This document shows, in pieces, positions 8,309 through 16,771 of a stretch of 46,773 nucleotides of DNA (positions are counted from its first letter, which is position 1; each line of letters starts with the position of its first letter). The position numbers and the translations under genes were made by a program. Under the pieces are notes generated by a model. The model was given only the letters and a program-made list of their open reading frames with translations. It was not told the DNA's origin and ran no database searches. The DNA is from Nocardia stercoris (lineage in GTDB: Bacteria > Actinomycetota > Actinomycetes > Mycobacteriales > Mycobacteriaceae). The stretch covers positions 1-46,773 of the forward strand of contig NZ_RFFH01000028.1 of the NCBI RefSeq assembly GCF_003696265.1. The letters are read 5' to 3'.

Positions 8309-9436
8309 GTGATCGGCTTGTCGAAGATCTACGGGCGGTCAGGGCTCGCGGCACTGCGCGAGGAATTCGTTCCCGCAGCCGACAACGGTTTCTTCGGTCC
8401 GGACTCGGTGACCTGGAAGGTGTGGTCCTATCCGACGTCCATCACCGTCGGCTTCGTCCGGGCGGTCACCATCGAGCAGCTCGATCCCAATCTGAACGCG
8501 GCCGTGGAGGACACCGGCGACGTCCGGTCCCGCACCCGGACCCGCTACGAGCGAACCGTCCGCTACTTCGCGCTCGTCGCCTTCGGTGACACCGCCACCA
8601 CCACCAAGGCGGCCGACGTCCTGGTCAAGGTGCACTCCAAGTCCATCGGCACCGACCCGGTCACCCGGGGCCGGTACGACGCCAACAATCCGGCGTTGCA
8701 GCTGTGGATCCACATGACCGCGTGGCACTCCATCCTCTACTGCTACGAGACCTACGGCCCGGGGCGGCTGTCGGAGGACGAGGAGCTGCAGTACTGGGCC
8801 GAATGCGCCCGGGCCGCCGAGTGCCAGACCATCGACCCCGCCGACGTACCGCGCACCCGCGCCGACGTCGCCGCCTACTTCGAGTCGTGGCGCCCGCATC
8901 TGGCCGCCTCCGAGCACGCCCAGTCGATGACCGAGTTCATCCTCGGCACCGAATTCATCTTCCCGGAAACGCTGCCCGCGTGGACCGAGCCGGTGCAGAA
9001 GGCGATCGGCAAGCTGGTCGGCAAGGCAGTGGTCGCCACCTACCCGGAGTACATCCGTAAGCTGTTCGACATCCGGCAGCCGCACCTCGAGGACCTGCTG
9101 CTGCGAGTCGTGCTGCGCCCGGTGTTCGCGGCCATGCACCACGACCCGGCGCTGTACACAACGGTGGCGAAGTTCTTCATCCCGACGACCGTCCCGATCG
9201 TCGGTCCCGTGCTGGTCGGCCTACCCGCCCAGTCGCCGCGCACTATGACCCCGCGAGAAGCCCAGCGGCGCTACGGATTCGACACACCCGCCCAGGCGCA
9301 CCCCGAGCTGCGCCGACGGCAGGCGGCGCGCGTATTCGGCCAGGGCATCGCGCCCAGCGACGAGGGACTCATCGAGTCCGAGCAGTACATCGGCGGGCGT
9401 GCGTTGAAGGTGCCCGGAGCACCTAAGGCCGGGTGA
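8309..9436 (+). CDS. oxygenase MpaB family protein (DUF2236)
   Basis: This protein resembles the MpaB/rubber-oxygenase (Lcp) superfamily formerly called DUF2236, whose studied members use a b-type haem to cleave C=C bonds in isoprenoid chains. The diagnostic region is residues about 80-150: RYERTVRYFALVAFGDT, then VHSKSIGTDPVTRGRYDANN and LWIHMTAWHSILYCYETYG. The protein is about 375 residues, which is usual for actinobacterial members. The chosen start is GTG at 8309, with AAGGGGG (8298-8304) five bases before it. The longest frame begins at GTG 8267. It separates pptH from pptT. The substrate is unknown; most actinobacterial paralogues are uncharacterised. Confidence 0.82.
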   Translation: MIGLSKIYGRSGLAALREEFVPAADNGFFGPDSVTWKVWSYPTSITVGFVRAVTIEQLDPNLNAAVEDTGDVRSRTRTRYERTVRYFALVAFGDTATTTKAADVLVKVHSKSIGTDPVTRGRYDANNPALQLWIHMTAWHSILYCYETYGPGRLSEDEELQYWAECARAAECQTIDPADVPRTRADVAAYFESWRPHLAASEHAQSMTEFILGTEFIFPETLPAWTEPVQKAIGKLVGKAVVATYPEYIRKLFDIRQPHLEDLLLRVVLRPVFAAMHHDPALYTTVAKFFIPTTVPIVGPVLVGLPAQSPRTMTPREAQRRYGFDTPAQAHPELRRRQAARVFGQGIAPSDEGLIESEQYIGGRALKVPGAPKAG

Positions 9437-9653
9437 GGGTAGCGAGGTGGGCCACGCGCCGCGGAGTCCGTAGCGCCCAGGGCCGATTGGTGGTGCCGCG
9501 GGTGTCCGGGCGTGCGTAGCCCCGGGACCTAGTCGGTGGGTCGCGCAACGGTGCCCAAGCTGTGCGTGGTCGCGGTACCGGCGTGCGGGGGCCGTGCCTC
9601 GCGGGTGGTGGCGCTCGCGGTTCGGTCCCCAGGGCGGGGTTCGTGCGGTCGGC

Positions 9654-9659
9654 TAGGCT
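9654..9659 (+). promoter_or_regulatory. candidate -10 element for pptT-truB
   Basis: TAGGCT fits the actinobacterial TANNNT -10. Transcription would start near 9663-9667, leaving a short leader that contains AGGAGG at 9683-9688. If right, the GTG at 9643 lies outside the transcript and cannot be the pptT start. Confidence 0.4.
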
Positions 9660-9693
9660 TTCGTGCGACCGGAACTCGGACCAGGAGGCGATC

Positions 9694-10386
9694 ATCGAGG
9701 AGCGGGCGGGCGCGGCGGAGCTGCTCGGGCGGATTCTGCCCAGTGGCGTCGCGGCGGCGGAATTGCGGGCGTATCCGGAGGATCTGAAGGTCTATCCCGG
9801 CGAGGAACACCTGATCGAGAAGGCCGTGGAGAAGCGGCGGCGCGACTTCATCGGCGCGCGCTGGTGTGCGCGGCAGGCACTGGCCGAGCTCGGCGAGCCG
9901 CCGGTGGTGATCGGCAAGGGCGAGCGCGGCATGCCGCTGTTCCCGCGCGGCGTGGTCGGCGCGCTCACCCACACCGAGGGCTACCGGGCGGCGGCGCTGG
10001 CGCACCGGCTGCGCTGGCGTTCGATCGGAATCGACGCCGAACCGCACGGCCCGCTGCCCGACGGGGTCCTGGAATCGGTGAGCCTGGCACCGGAACGGCA
10101 ATGGCTGGCCGGCGCGATGGCCGAGCACAACCGGCACCTGGACCGCCTGCTGTTCTGCGCCAAAGAGGCCACCTACAAGGCGTGGTTCCCGCTGACCCTG
10201 CGCTGGCTCGGCTTCGAGGACGCGCACATCACCTTCGAGGTCGACTCCACCGGCGACAGCGGCACCTTCCACAGCCGCATCCTGGTCCCCGGCGGCGTGA
10301 ACGACGGTGGCGCGCCACTGGATTCGTTCGACGGCCGCTGGCTGATCACCGACGGGCTGATCCTGACCGCGATCGTGCACGGCTGA
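9694..10386 (+). CDS. pptT: 4'-phosphopantetheinyl transferase PptT
   Basis: PptT transfers phosphopantetheine from CoA to carrier domains of fatty-acid, mycolate, polyketide and siderophore synthases. The Mg-binding GIDAEPH (about 10030) and catalytic FCAKEATYKAW (about 10155) motifs are intact, and the neighbourhood matches Rv2794c. The start is unusual. A textbook AGGAGG (9683-9688) is followed by ATC ATC (9691, 9694) and no ATG, GTG or TTG; ATC 9694 has ideal spacing, and its product aligns in length with M. tuberculosis PptT. The nearest standard in-frame start is GTG 9643, upstream of the candidate -10; the open frame runs back to 9562. The stop overlaps truB (TGATG). Confidence 0.92.
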   Translation: MEERAGAAELLGRILPSGVAAAELRAYPEDLKVYPGEEHLIEKAVEKRRRDFIGARWCARQALAELGEPPVVIGKGERGMPLFPRGVVGALTHTEGYRAAALAHRLRWRSIGIDAEPHGPLPDGVLESVSLAPERQWLAGAMAEHNRHLDRLLFCAKEATYKAWFPLTLRWLGFEDAHITFEVDSTGDSGTFHSRILVPGGVNDGGAPLDSFDGRWLITDGLILTAIVHG

Positions 10387-11408
10387 TGGCCGAACGCCTG
10401 CCACCCCTGGTCGACGCCCTCGGCGGCCTGCTGGTGATCGACAAAGACGGCGGCATGACCAGCCACGACGTGGTCGGGCGCTGCCGAAAGATCTTGCGCA
10501 CCCGAAAGATCGGGCACGCGGGGACCTTGGACCCGATGGCGACCGGAGTGCTCGTGCTGGGCGTGGAGCGGGCCACCAAGATGCTGGGCCTGCTGATGCT
10601 CACGACGAAGTCGTATTCCGCGACCATCCGGCTCGGACAGAGCACGGTGACCGACGACGCCGAGGGCGAGGTGGTGTCGACGACTTCGGCAGGGCACCTG
10701 ACCGACGCCGAAATCGCTTCCGTCATAACGACTCTCACCGGCGACATCCAGCAGGTGCCCGCCACGGTGTCGGCGATCAAGGTGAATGGGGAACGGGCGT
10801 ACGCGCGGGCTCGCGCGGGGGAGGATGTGCAGCTGGCGGCGCGTCCGGTGACAGTGAGCCGGTTCGAAGTGCTCGCTCGGCGGGATGTGGATGCCGAGCT
10901 CGGACCGCAGTCGGACGGAGTCGCTGCCGCGAGCCGTGCGGGCGGGCCGGCCGGAGAGGCTGCTGTCGCTGACGATCGCGAAAGTCCCAGTGGCCCAGTG
11001 CGTTTCGTCGACCTCGACGTCGAAGTCGATTGCTCCTCCGGCACCTACATCCGCGCCCTGGCCCGAGACCTGGGCGCGGCCCTCGACGTAGGCGGCCACC
11101 TGACCGCCCTCCGCCGCACCCGAGTCGGCCCCTTCACCCTCGAGCACGCCCGCACCCTCGACCAGTTCGCCGCGGACCCCACCCTCAACCTCGACATCGA
11201 TACCGCTGCGGCCCTTGCGTTTCCGCACCGCACGATCACCGACGCGGAGGCGACGGTCCTCCGAGACGGGCGTTGGCTGGACCCGGTCGGCATCACCGGA
11301 GTGCATGCGGCACTGACCGCCGACGGGCGTGCGATCGCCTTGTTGGAGGAGAAGGGGAAGCGATCGTCACCGGTGATGGTGGTGCGACCGCGGGGGCTCA
11401 TCGACTGA
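10386..11408 (+). CDS. truB: tRNA pseudouridine-55 synthase
   Basis: TruB converts U55 of the tRNA T-loop to pseudouridine. The 340-residue protein carries the catalytic motif GHAGTLDPMATGVL with Asp49, and later GTYIRALARDLG. The ATG at 10386 overlaps the pptT stop by one base (TGATG), implying translational coupling. A low-complexity insertion of roughly 40 residues (about 162-203, rich in Ala, Gly, Ser and acidic residues) interrupts the catalytic domain before the GTYIRAL segment. The protein is therefore longer than the roughly 300 residues usual in mycobacteria. Otherwise the domain is intact, with the C-terminal extension seen in actinobacteria. Confidence 0.96.
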   Translation: MAERLPPLVDALGGLLVIDKDGGMTSHDVVGRCRKILRTRKIGHAGTLDPMATGVLVLGVERATKMLGLLMLTTKSYSATIRLGQSTVTDDAEGEVVSTTSAGHLTDAEIASVITTLTGDIQQVPATVSAIKVNGERAYARARAGEDVQLAARPVTVSRFEVLARRDVDAELGPQSDGVAAASRAGGPAGEAAVADDRESPSGPVRFVDLDVEVDCSSGTYIRALARDLGAALDVGGHLTALRRTRVGPFTLEHARTLDQFAADPTLNLDIDTAAALAFPHRTITDAEATVLRDGRWLDPVGITGVHAALTADGRAIALLEEKGKRSSPVMVVRPRGLID

Positions 11409-11616
11409 GCGCGGGAGTCGAATCCGGCCGGTGCGGCCGGGAGCTGTGCCCGTTTCGGCGCGGGTAGTCCGCACCACCGCACGATTACGCTTCTGACGCC
11501 GGAGAGCTGGGCACGAAGTACCTGGCGGGTGGCGCTTGCTGGGGATTCGGCGAACCAAGTGTGCGGCTGTGCGGACGTCCGGGTGCGATGCGGGCGCGCC
11601 GTGGAAAAGTACTTGT

Positions 11617-13083
11617 GTGAATGAGCGAATGAGCCGCCGCAGGACGTCTCGGCCCTCGTCGTCGCCCGAGCCATGCGCAGTGACTGCCGGGGATGCGAGG
11701 CGGGCCGCCCGCCTGACGGAAGCACACGAGATCGAAGACGCCTGTGCGCAGATGCTGGCAGCGGTTGCCGCCACCTCCACGGGCGATACCGACATGGTGT
11801 GGTCGAACGCATTACTCCCACAGCTCGAGCGGCTCGGCACCGTAGAGGCGGTGCTGGCCGGAGTCGCGGCGGTGGGCGGGCCGGCGGCGGCCGTGGCGGC
11901 ATTCTCCGCTGTCGACCGGCTGCGGGCCGGCGGTGTGCGGCTGCCGGATGTGGTTGCGACGCTGGCGCAGCCGTGGTCCGTCCGGGACACGCAGGCGCTC
12001 ATCGACGATTCCGGCCGGCGAATCGTGCTGTCCGCCTGCTTCGATCGACACGACCGATCCGACGCTGTGTTCCTGCTGCTCGACCCCGACTGCGGTGTGG
12101 TCGTTCGGGTGGTGTTCCTGCCCGCCACGGAGCTGCCGACACTCCTCGCCGAGGTGTGCGAGGCCATCGGGAAGGAGGGCGTCGAGCTGCGCGCACACCA
12201 GATCGGTGCGGCCGAATTCCGCTGGGCCACAGAGGTGGCGTTGGACGCACGCGAATTTCACGAGCGTGATGCCACCGGCCCGGTGGAGAACCAGCGGCCA
12301 GGTGAGTACGCCACCCAGGCCCTGCTCGTGCGGGCCAAGCTGCGCGGGTTACCGAACTCGCTCGAGCCGAAACCCGATCATCGCGAGGCGCATTCATCCG
12401 ACGGACTACTCGAGCTGATCCAGGATTTCCGTCGGATCGAGGCGATGGGCCGGGAGAAGAATCCCACGGTGTCGACGACACATAGGCCGAGGAGCCGAAC
12501 GGCACCGATCCTGCTGCTCCGCGTGGACATTCGCGACGCGAGGCCACCGATCTGGCGCAGGCTGGCGGTTCCCGCCGACATCAGCCTCCGCGACCTACAC
12601 CTCGTCCTTCAGGCCGCCTTCGGCTGGCAGGACACACACCGACACGTCTTCGACACCGCCTTCGGCGAATTCGGTGCCGACGGCCCGGAGTCGGTTGTGG
12701 AGAACGAGAATTCGGTGACGCTGGAGCAGGTCGCGGTAGTCCGCCGCAAGATCCACTACCGCTACGACGTCGGCGATACCTGGGAACTCGTGATCAAGAT
12801 CGAGAACGCCCAGAAGCCGAAATCCTTCGCGACCTACCCGACCTGCACCGGCGGCCGCCTGGCCGCCCCGCCGGAAGACTGCGGAGGCCTCAGCGGATAC
12901 CACCACCTGCTCGCCGTCCTTGCCGACCCCGATCATCCCGAACACAGCGACAGTCTCCGACGGCTCGGACTGGCCTCCGTGAAGGACCTGCGCCCCAGAG
13001 CTTTCGACAAGCAGGCGATCAACAGAGAGCTGGGCCGTCTGCGAAAACCGAGGAGGTCTACTGCGCCGCGGCCGGCGCGCTGA
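11617..13083 (+). CDS. plasmid pRiA4b ORF-3-like protein
   Basis: The C-terminal half (from about residue 298) matches the pRiA4b ORF-3 family (PF07929): LLLRVDIRDARPPIWRRLAVPADISL, then LHLVLQAAFGWQDTHRHVFD, a YRYDVGDTWEL segment and a PPEDCGG motif. The biochemical role of this family is not established; members occur on plasmids and in accessory regions. The N-terminal 290 residues, which include a conserved-looking LLDPDCGVVVRVVFL stretch, are not recognised. The start is uncertain: GTG 11617 is used here, ATG 11629 is close by, and the frame is open back to 11536. It opens an accessory segment between truB and sirR, where M. tuberculosis also carries non-conserved genes. Confidence 0.75.
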   Translation: MNERMSRRRTSRPSSSPEPCAVTAGDARRAARLTEAHEIEDACAQMLAAVAATSTGDTDMVWSNALLPQLERLGTVEAVLAGVAAVGGPAAAVAAFSAVDRLRAGGVRLPDVVATLAQPWSVRDTQALIDDSGRRIVLSACFDRHDRSDAVFLLLDPDCGVVVRVVFLPATELPTLLAEVCEAIGKEGVELRAHQIGAAEFRWATEVALDAREFHERDATGPVENQRPGEYATQALLVRAKLRGLPNSLEPKPDHREAHSSDGLLELIQDFRRIEAMGREKNPTVSTTHRPRSRTAPILLLRVDIRDARPPIWRRLAVPADISLRDLHLVLQAAFGWQDTHRHVFDTAFGEFGADGPESVVENENSVTLEQVAVVRRKIHYRYDVGDTWELVIKIENAQKPKSFATYPTCTGGRLAAPPEDCGGLSGYHHLLAVLADPDHPEHSDSLRRLGLASVKDLRPRAFDKQAINRELGRLRKPRRSTAPRPAR

Positions 13084-13609
13084 GCGGGAGTGGCGGGCCG
13101 CATACCGCCGTCTCCCTTCACCGGGGGTGGCCGACGAGCCTGCGGGCGGGCACCCAGCAACGCGAAAGCCATGCTGCGCAGTCTGTCGGGTTGCTGGTGG
13201 GGGCAGGCGCCGCGGCGAATCGGTGCAGCGGCCGCGGGCCGAACGCGCGACGCTGCCGCGGGAGTCCTTCGCCAGGTAGATCGGGTACGCGGCGGACTGA
13301 GCGCGACGATGTCGGGCGGCAAGTCAGGGTCCAGCTGCGGTCTACCGTGATGAGGAGTGCAGTAGGTTCAGGCGCTCACGGCGAGCTGGTCGATCGCACA
13401 GCTCAGCGGGGGCGGCACTTGCCCGGTGCGCCGGGTGACCGGTGTACCGGCCGAGCGTGACCAGATCCGCTGCTCCGGTCGCGGGGCCGTCGAACGACCC
13501 GGACTCTGCCGCTACGATCATCTTTCGTCAGGTTGCGGCCCGACGGGCTTCTGCGGCACGCGGATACGCCCCCACCGCACGAGGTTTCGTGCTGCGCGGG
13601 AGTTGATTC
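13084..13609. other. intergenic region of about 525 bases
   Basis: Several short open frames exist but none has coding character, a ribosome-binding site or a recognisable product. A candidate -10 (TACGAT, 13513-13518) could drive the nuclease-helicase gene at 13610. No tRNA, insertion sequence or direct-repeat attachment site was seen. Confidence 0.5.
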
Positions 13610-15505
13610 GTGGTGGAGAGGGCTGTCCGGTCGACCGCTACCGGCGTCTTGAATCTGTCGGCGGAAGAGCAGTTGCGGGTACTGATCGCTGCGCATCTAG
13701 GCCGGACGCCGGGCGCGAAGCCGTCTTCCGAAGAGCGTTCCTGGGAGGTCAGTCTGCCCTGGATCGCGCGCGATCTGCGTGATGCCGGGCTGGAACAGGT
13801 CGAGATGCTGATCGAGTATCAACTTCCTGGAGCGAGTTCCCGTGCGGATGTGATCCTGTCCGGTGTCCACCCCGCTACCGGCGAGGACAACTACGTGGTC
13901 GTGGAGTTGAAGCAGTGGAGTGCCGCCGAGCGGGCGTGGCACAGCGACCGGATCGTGCGGGCGTTCGGCATGCGCGGTGAGCTGCTCCACCCGATCGATC
14001 AGGTGCGTGGGTATTGCCAGTACCTGACCCAGTACGTCGAGATCCTGCACAATCGGCCTCAGGCGGTGCACGGGGTCGCCTATCTGCACAATGCCACCGA
14101 GAACTCGATCAGTGGGTTGCGGGCCCGCAGCGCGGATCGGCAGGGACGCTTGTTCACCGGTGAAGGCCGAGACGACTTCCTCGAGTACCTGCGGACACAA
14201 TTGGCGTCGGTCCCTGGCCGAACGGCGGCGGATCGACTGTTGAACAGCCCGATCCGGGAACGATCGAGTCTGTTCTCGTTCACCGCCGCCGAGCTGCGGT
14301 CCGCCACGGAGTACACACTGCTGGACAACCAGCAGGTGGCCTACGAGCGGGTCATCGATCGGGTTCGTCAGTCGCATCGCGAGGACCACAAGAGTGTGAT
14401 CGTGGTAACAGGCGGGCCCGGCAGCGGGAAAAGCCTGATCGCGGTCACACTGCTGGCGGAACTGCATCGGGAGGGCAAACGGGTACAGCATGCAACGGGG
14501 TCCTCCGCCTACACCCAGTCGCTGCGGAAGTTTCCAGCGAAGGGTTCCACAGAGCTGAAGGGGCTGTTCCAGTTCTATCGGACTTTTGCCGAATACCCCA
14601 AGAACGACCTCGATGTGCTGATCTGCGACGAGGCACACCGCATTCGTGAGGTGTCCACGAACCGCTACACCAAGAAGGCCAGCCGGACGGATCGGCCGCA
14701 GATCGACGAGCTGATCTCGGTGGCCCGCGTCCCGGTTTTCCTGCTGGACGAACATCAGGTCGTCCGCCCCGGTGAGGTGGGCACGGTGGACGAGATCCGT
14801 TCGCACGCGGCTCGGTCCGGATGCCCGGTGTTCGAGATCGAGCTGGACGGGATCTTTCGCTGCGGGGGTAGCGCGGTATACGACGAGTGGGTTCGCCGGC
14901 TGCTGGGTCTGCGGGTGGGTGGGCCGACCCGCTGGACCGGTGACCCGAACTTCGAAGTGCAAGTGGCACATTCGCCTCAGGAGATGGTCGAGCTGCTGCG
15001 CGTCCGGCACGAGGCGGGTGAGTCGGCCCGGATCAGTGCCGGGTACTGCTGGCCGTGGAGCCAGCCCAACGTTGACGGCTCACTGGTTCCCGACGTCCGG
15101 ATCGGATCGTGGTCGATGCCATGGAACTCGCGGGCCGAGCGGAAAGTGCAGGACGTGCCCCCCAGCATCTACTGGGCCACCGATCCGGGCGGTTTCGGCC
15201 AGATCGGTTGCATCTACACCGCGCAGGGCTTCGAATTCGATTGGGCCGGAGTGATCTTCGGCCCCGACCTGGTTGTCGATCAAGGCCGGCTGACCGTGAA
15301 CCGCAGCGGCAATGTCGATCCGGCGCTGAAATCGACCAAGAACAAGCCGATCTTCGACGACGATTTCGCCCGGTTGATCCGCAACACTTACAAGGTGCTG
15401 CTGACCCGTGGAATGCGTGGCGTCGTCCTCTACGCCGTCGATCCCGCCACCCAGGAATTCCTCATCGATCTCGTCGGCCCCCACGCTGTCGGCGCCTCCG
15501 GCTAG
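13610..15505 (+). CDS. nuclease-like/DUF2075 helicase fusion, candidate defence protein
   Basis: This 631-residue protein has two parts. Residues about 55-190 look like a PD-(D/E)XK nuclease: Asp80 in SSRADVIL, then Glu99 and Lys101 in VVVELKQW, with a downstream QVRGYCQYL helix. Residues about 240-625 form a DUF2075 (Schlafen-group-3-like) ATPase/helicase with Walker A GGPGSGKS (268-275), Walker B VLICDEAH with DEAH 340-343, a YTAQGFEFDWAGVIFG segment, and an arginine-containing NTYKVLLTRGMRG motif near the end. The fusion suggests processing of foreign or damaged nucleic acid, and DUF2075 proteins often occur in defence islands; both roles are inference. The start is GTG 13610 (GTG 13613 is the alternative). 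The gene stands alone, flanked by non-coding DNA. Confidence 0.78.
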   Translation: MVERAVRSTATGVLNLSAEEQLRVLIAAHLGRTPGAKPSSEERSWEVSLPWIARDLRDAGLEQVEMLIEYQLPGASSRADVILSGVHPATGEDNYVVVELKQWSAAERAWHSDRIVRAFGMRGELLHPIDQVRGYCQYLTQYVEILHNRPQAVHGVAYLHNATENSISGLRARSADRQGRLFTGEGRDDFLEYLRTQLASVPGRTAADRLLNSPIRERSSLFSFTAAELRSATEYTLLDNQQVAYERVIDRVRQSHREDHKSVIVVTGGPGSGKSLIAVTLLAELHREGKRVQHATGSSAYTQSLRKFPAKGSTELKGLFQFYRTFAEYPKNDLDVLICDEAHRIREVSTNRYTKKASRTDRPQIDELISVARVPVFLLDEHQVVRPGEVGTVDEIRSHAARSGCPVFEIELDGIFRCGGSAVYDEWVRRLLGLRVGGPTRWTGDPNFEVQVAHSPQEMVELLRVRHEAGESARISAGYCWPWSQPNVDGSLVPDVRIGSWSMPWNSRAERKVQDVPPSIYWATDPGGFGQIGCIYTAQGFEFDWAGVIFGPDLVVDQGRLTVNRSGNVDPALKSTKNKPIFDDDFARLIRNTYKVLLTRGMRGVVLYAVDPATQEFLIDLVGPHAVGASG

Positions 15506-15790
15506 CAGGTGTCTTGTGAGTCGCCGCCGCCGGCGACGTGGCGTGGTTCTGGTCGAACTTCACGTTCCCGCGCAGTTCCGGGTACATCCGCTCTCAGCCC
15601 GGCCCGAGGTCGTCCAGCAGGGCGGGTAGGACCAGTTCCGCTTCGATCTGGATGCCGCGGCTGATCATGGCGTCGTTGAGCCGGGGATCCCTTGGGCTGC
15701 CCGCCCGGGTGGTGCGCGGGTATTACTCCCGGGGTGCGCAGGTAACGGCGGCGCGTTGCCGGGGTGGCGGTTTCCGCGGACGGCCCGCGT
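15506..15790. other. intergenic region with possible minus-strand gene remnant
   Basis: No intact gene is seen. On the minus strand, 15720-15594 reads a short frame ending in a peptide with protein-like composition and strong GC3 (from ATG 15668: MISRGIQIEAELVLPALLDD, then a stop), but it is closed by a TAA at 15723-15725. It may be the tail of a decayed gene. Confidence 0.3.
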
Positions 15791-16420
15791 TCAAATTGTC
15801 CCGTTTTCGATATCGCGCTTCAACGCCGCCTGCAGCGTCTTGTGCGAGGACACGCCGTTCGTCTCGGTGAAATCAATCAGGGCGATGCTCGCGATGAAGG
15901 TCAGGTGTTCGTTCACCGACGTAGTCCCGTCGCCGTTGTCGACGAAAGTGATCTTCTGATGGGTGATTACGCCGGGGAGGTCGTAGGTGTCGCTGGTGTA
16001 GTAGTACTGGTCGGGGTGCAGGATCTGCTCGCCCTCGGTTTGCGCGGGGTCGGTCACGCCGGGGACGAACGTGATGTTCTCGATCGCGGTGAAATCTAGG
16101 GTGGTGGTGACGCCGTCGGTGCAGCGGCAGTGGGGGTAGAGGGCCTGGAGGAACGGGTGGCGGCCGAGGGCGTTGTTCAGGTTGGAGTACGCGGACCAGA
16201 CGTGGGCGATCGGCGCGTTGATGGTGATGGGCAGGTCGTCGACGCGGGTCGCGTCGCCGATCGGCGGCGTTATCTGCGCCACTTGGTAAGCGGCCCAGCC
16301 GACTTGCCAGCCGGGGGTGTAGAGGTTGGGGGTGCTGGTACAGGTCTGTGCGGCCTGCGCGGCGGGGGAACCCGCGAGCGCGATCGAAGCGGCCAGAGCA
16401 CATCCCACGAGATATTTCAC
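15791..16420 (-). CDS. secreted SRPBCC-like protein
   Basis: This 209-residue protein begins with a classical Sec signal peptide: a Lys at position 2, a hydrophobic core, and an AQA-A cleavage site near residue 24. The mature part contains INAPIAHVWSAYSNLNNALG, like the opening of SRPBCC/polyketide-cyclase folds (small-molecule or lipid binding), followed by predicted strands and a final helix. Four cysteines near the N-terminal third may form disulfides. The function is unknown; extracytoplasmic SRPBCC proteins are less common than cytoplasmic ones. The start is GTG at 16420. A candidate promoter with TAGAAT lies just upstream on the minus strand. Confidence 0.72.
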   Translation of the reverse strand: MKYLVGCALAASIALAGSPAAQAAQTCTSTPNLYTPGWQVGWAAYQVAQITPPIGDATRVDDLPITINAPIAHVWSAYSNLNNALGRHPFLQALYPHCRCTDGVTTTLDFTAIENITFVPGVTDPAQTEGEQILHPDQYYYTSDTYDLPGVITHQKITFVDNGDGTTSVNEHLTFIASIALIDFTETNGVSSHKTLQAALKRDIENGTI

Positions 16421-16771
16421 GATCGGACTGTAACGAATTCTAGTCAGTCGCGCAGGTGCAGCTCACAGCCCTTCCATGCGGCACAAATGAGACGTTTCGC
16501 GGCTCGATCGACGGGTATTCGAGCGTGGTCGTGAGTTGTCAAGTGGCGCAGGGGAATCAGCCCTTATCAGTTCGGCGTGCGGTGCGGTCCGCCCCGGCCG
16601 TGAGCGTTTTCGGACGATCCCGGTCCGCCGCGGCGGCAGCCAGACCCGCCGCTGCAGATGGCCTTGCGTCCGCTGGATGCAAGCGCCCGGCAGCGTGCAG
16701 CGCGCGATCGCGGACGGGCGGCGGGTTGTGCTCTGGTCGACCAGGATCTGGGCGCCCTCCGCGGCGGCGAA
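16421..16771. other. intergenic region between secreted protein gene and sirR
   Basis: Overlapping open frames here lack ribosome-binding sites and look like GC-rich noise. The region must hold the leftward promoter of the secreted-protein gene and the 3' untranslated region of sirR. No hairpin or RNA gene stands out. Confidence 0.45.

Noticed and set aside
13090..13460. Open frames in the gap before the nuclease-helicase gene
   Set aside because: No ribosome-binding site, composition dominated by Arg/Gly/Ala, and no coherent motif.
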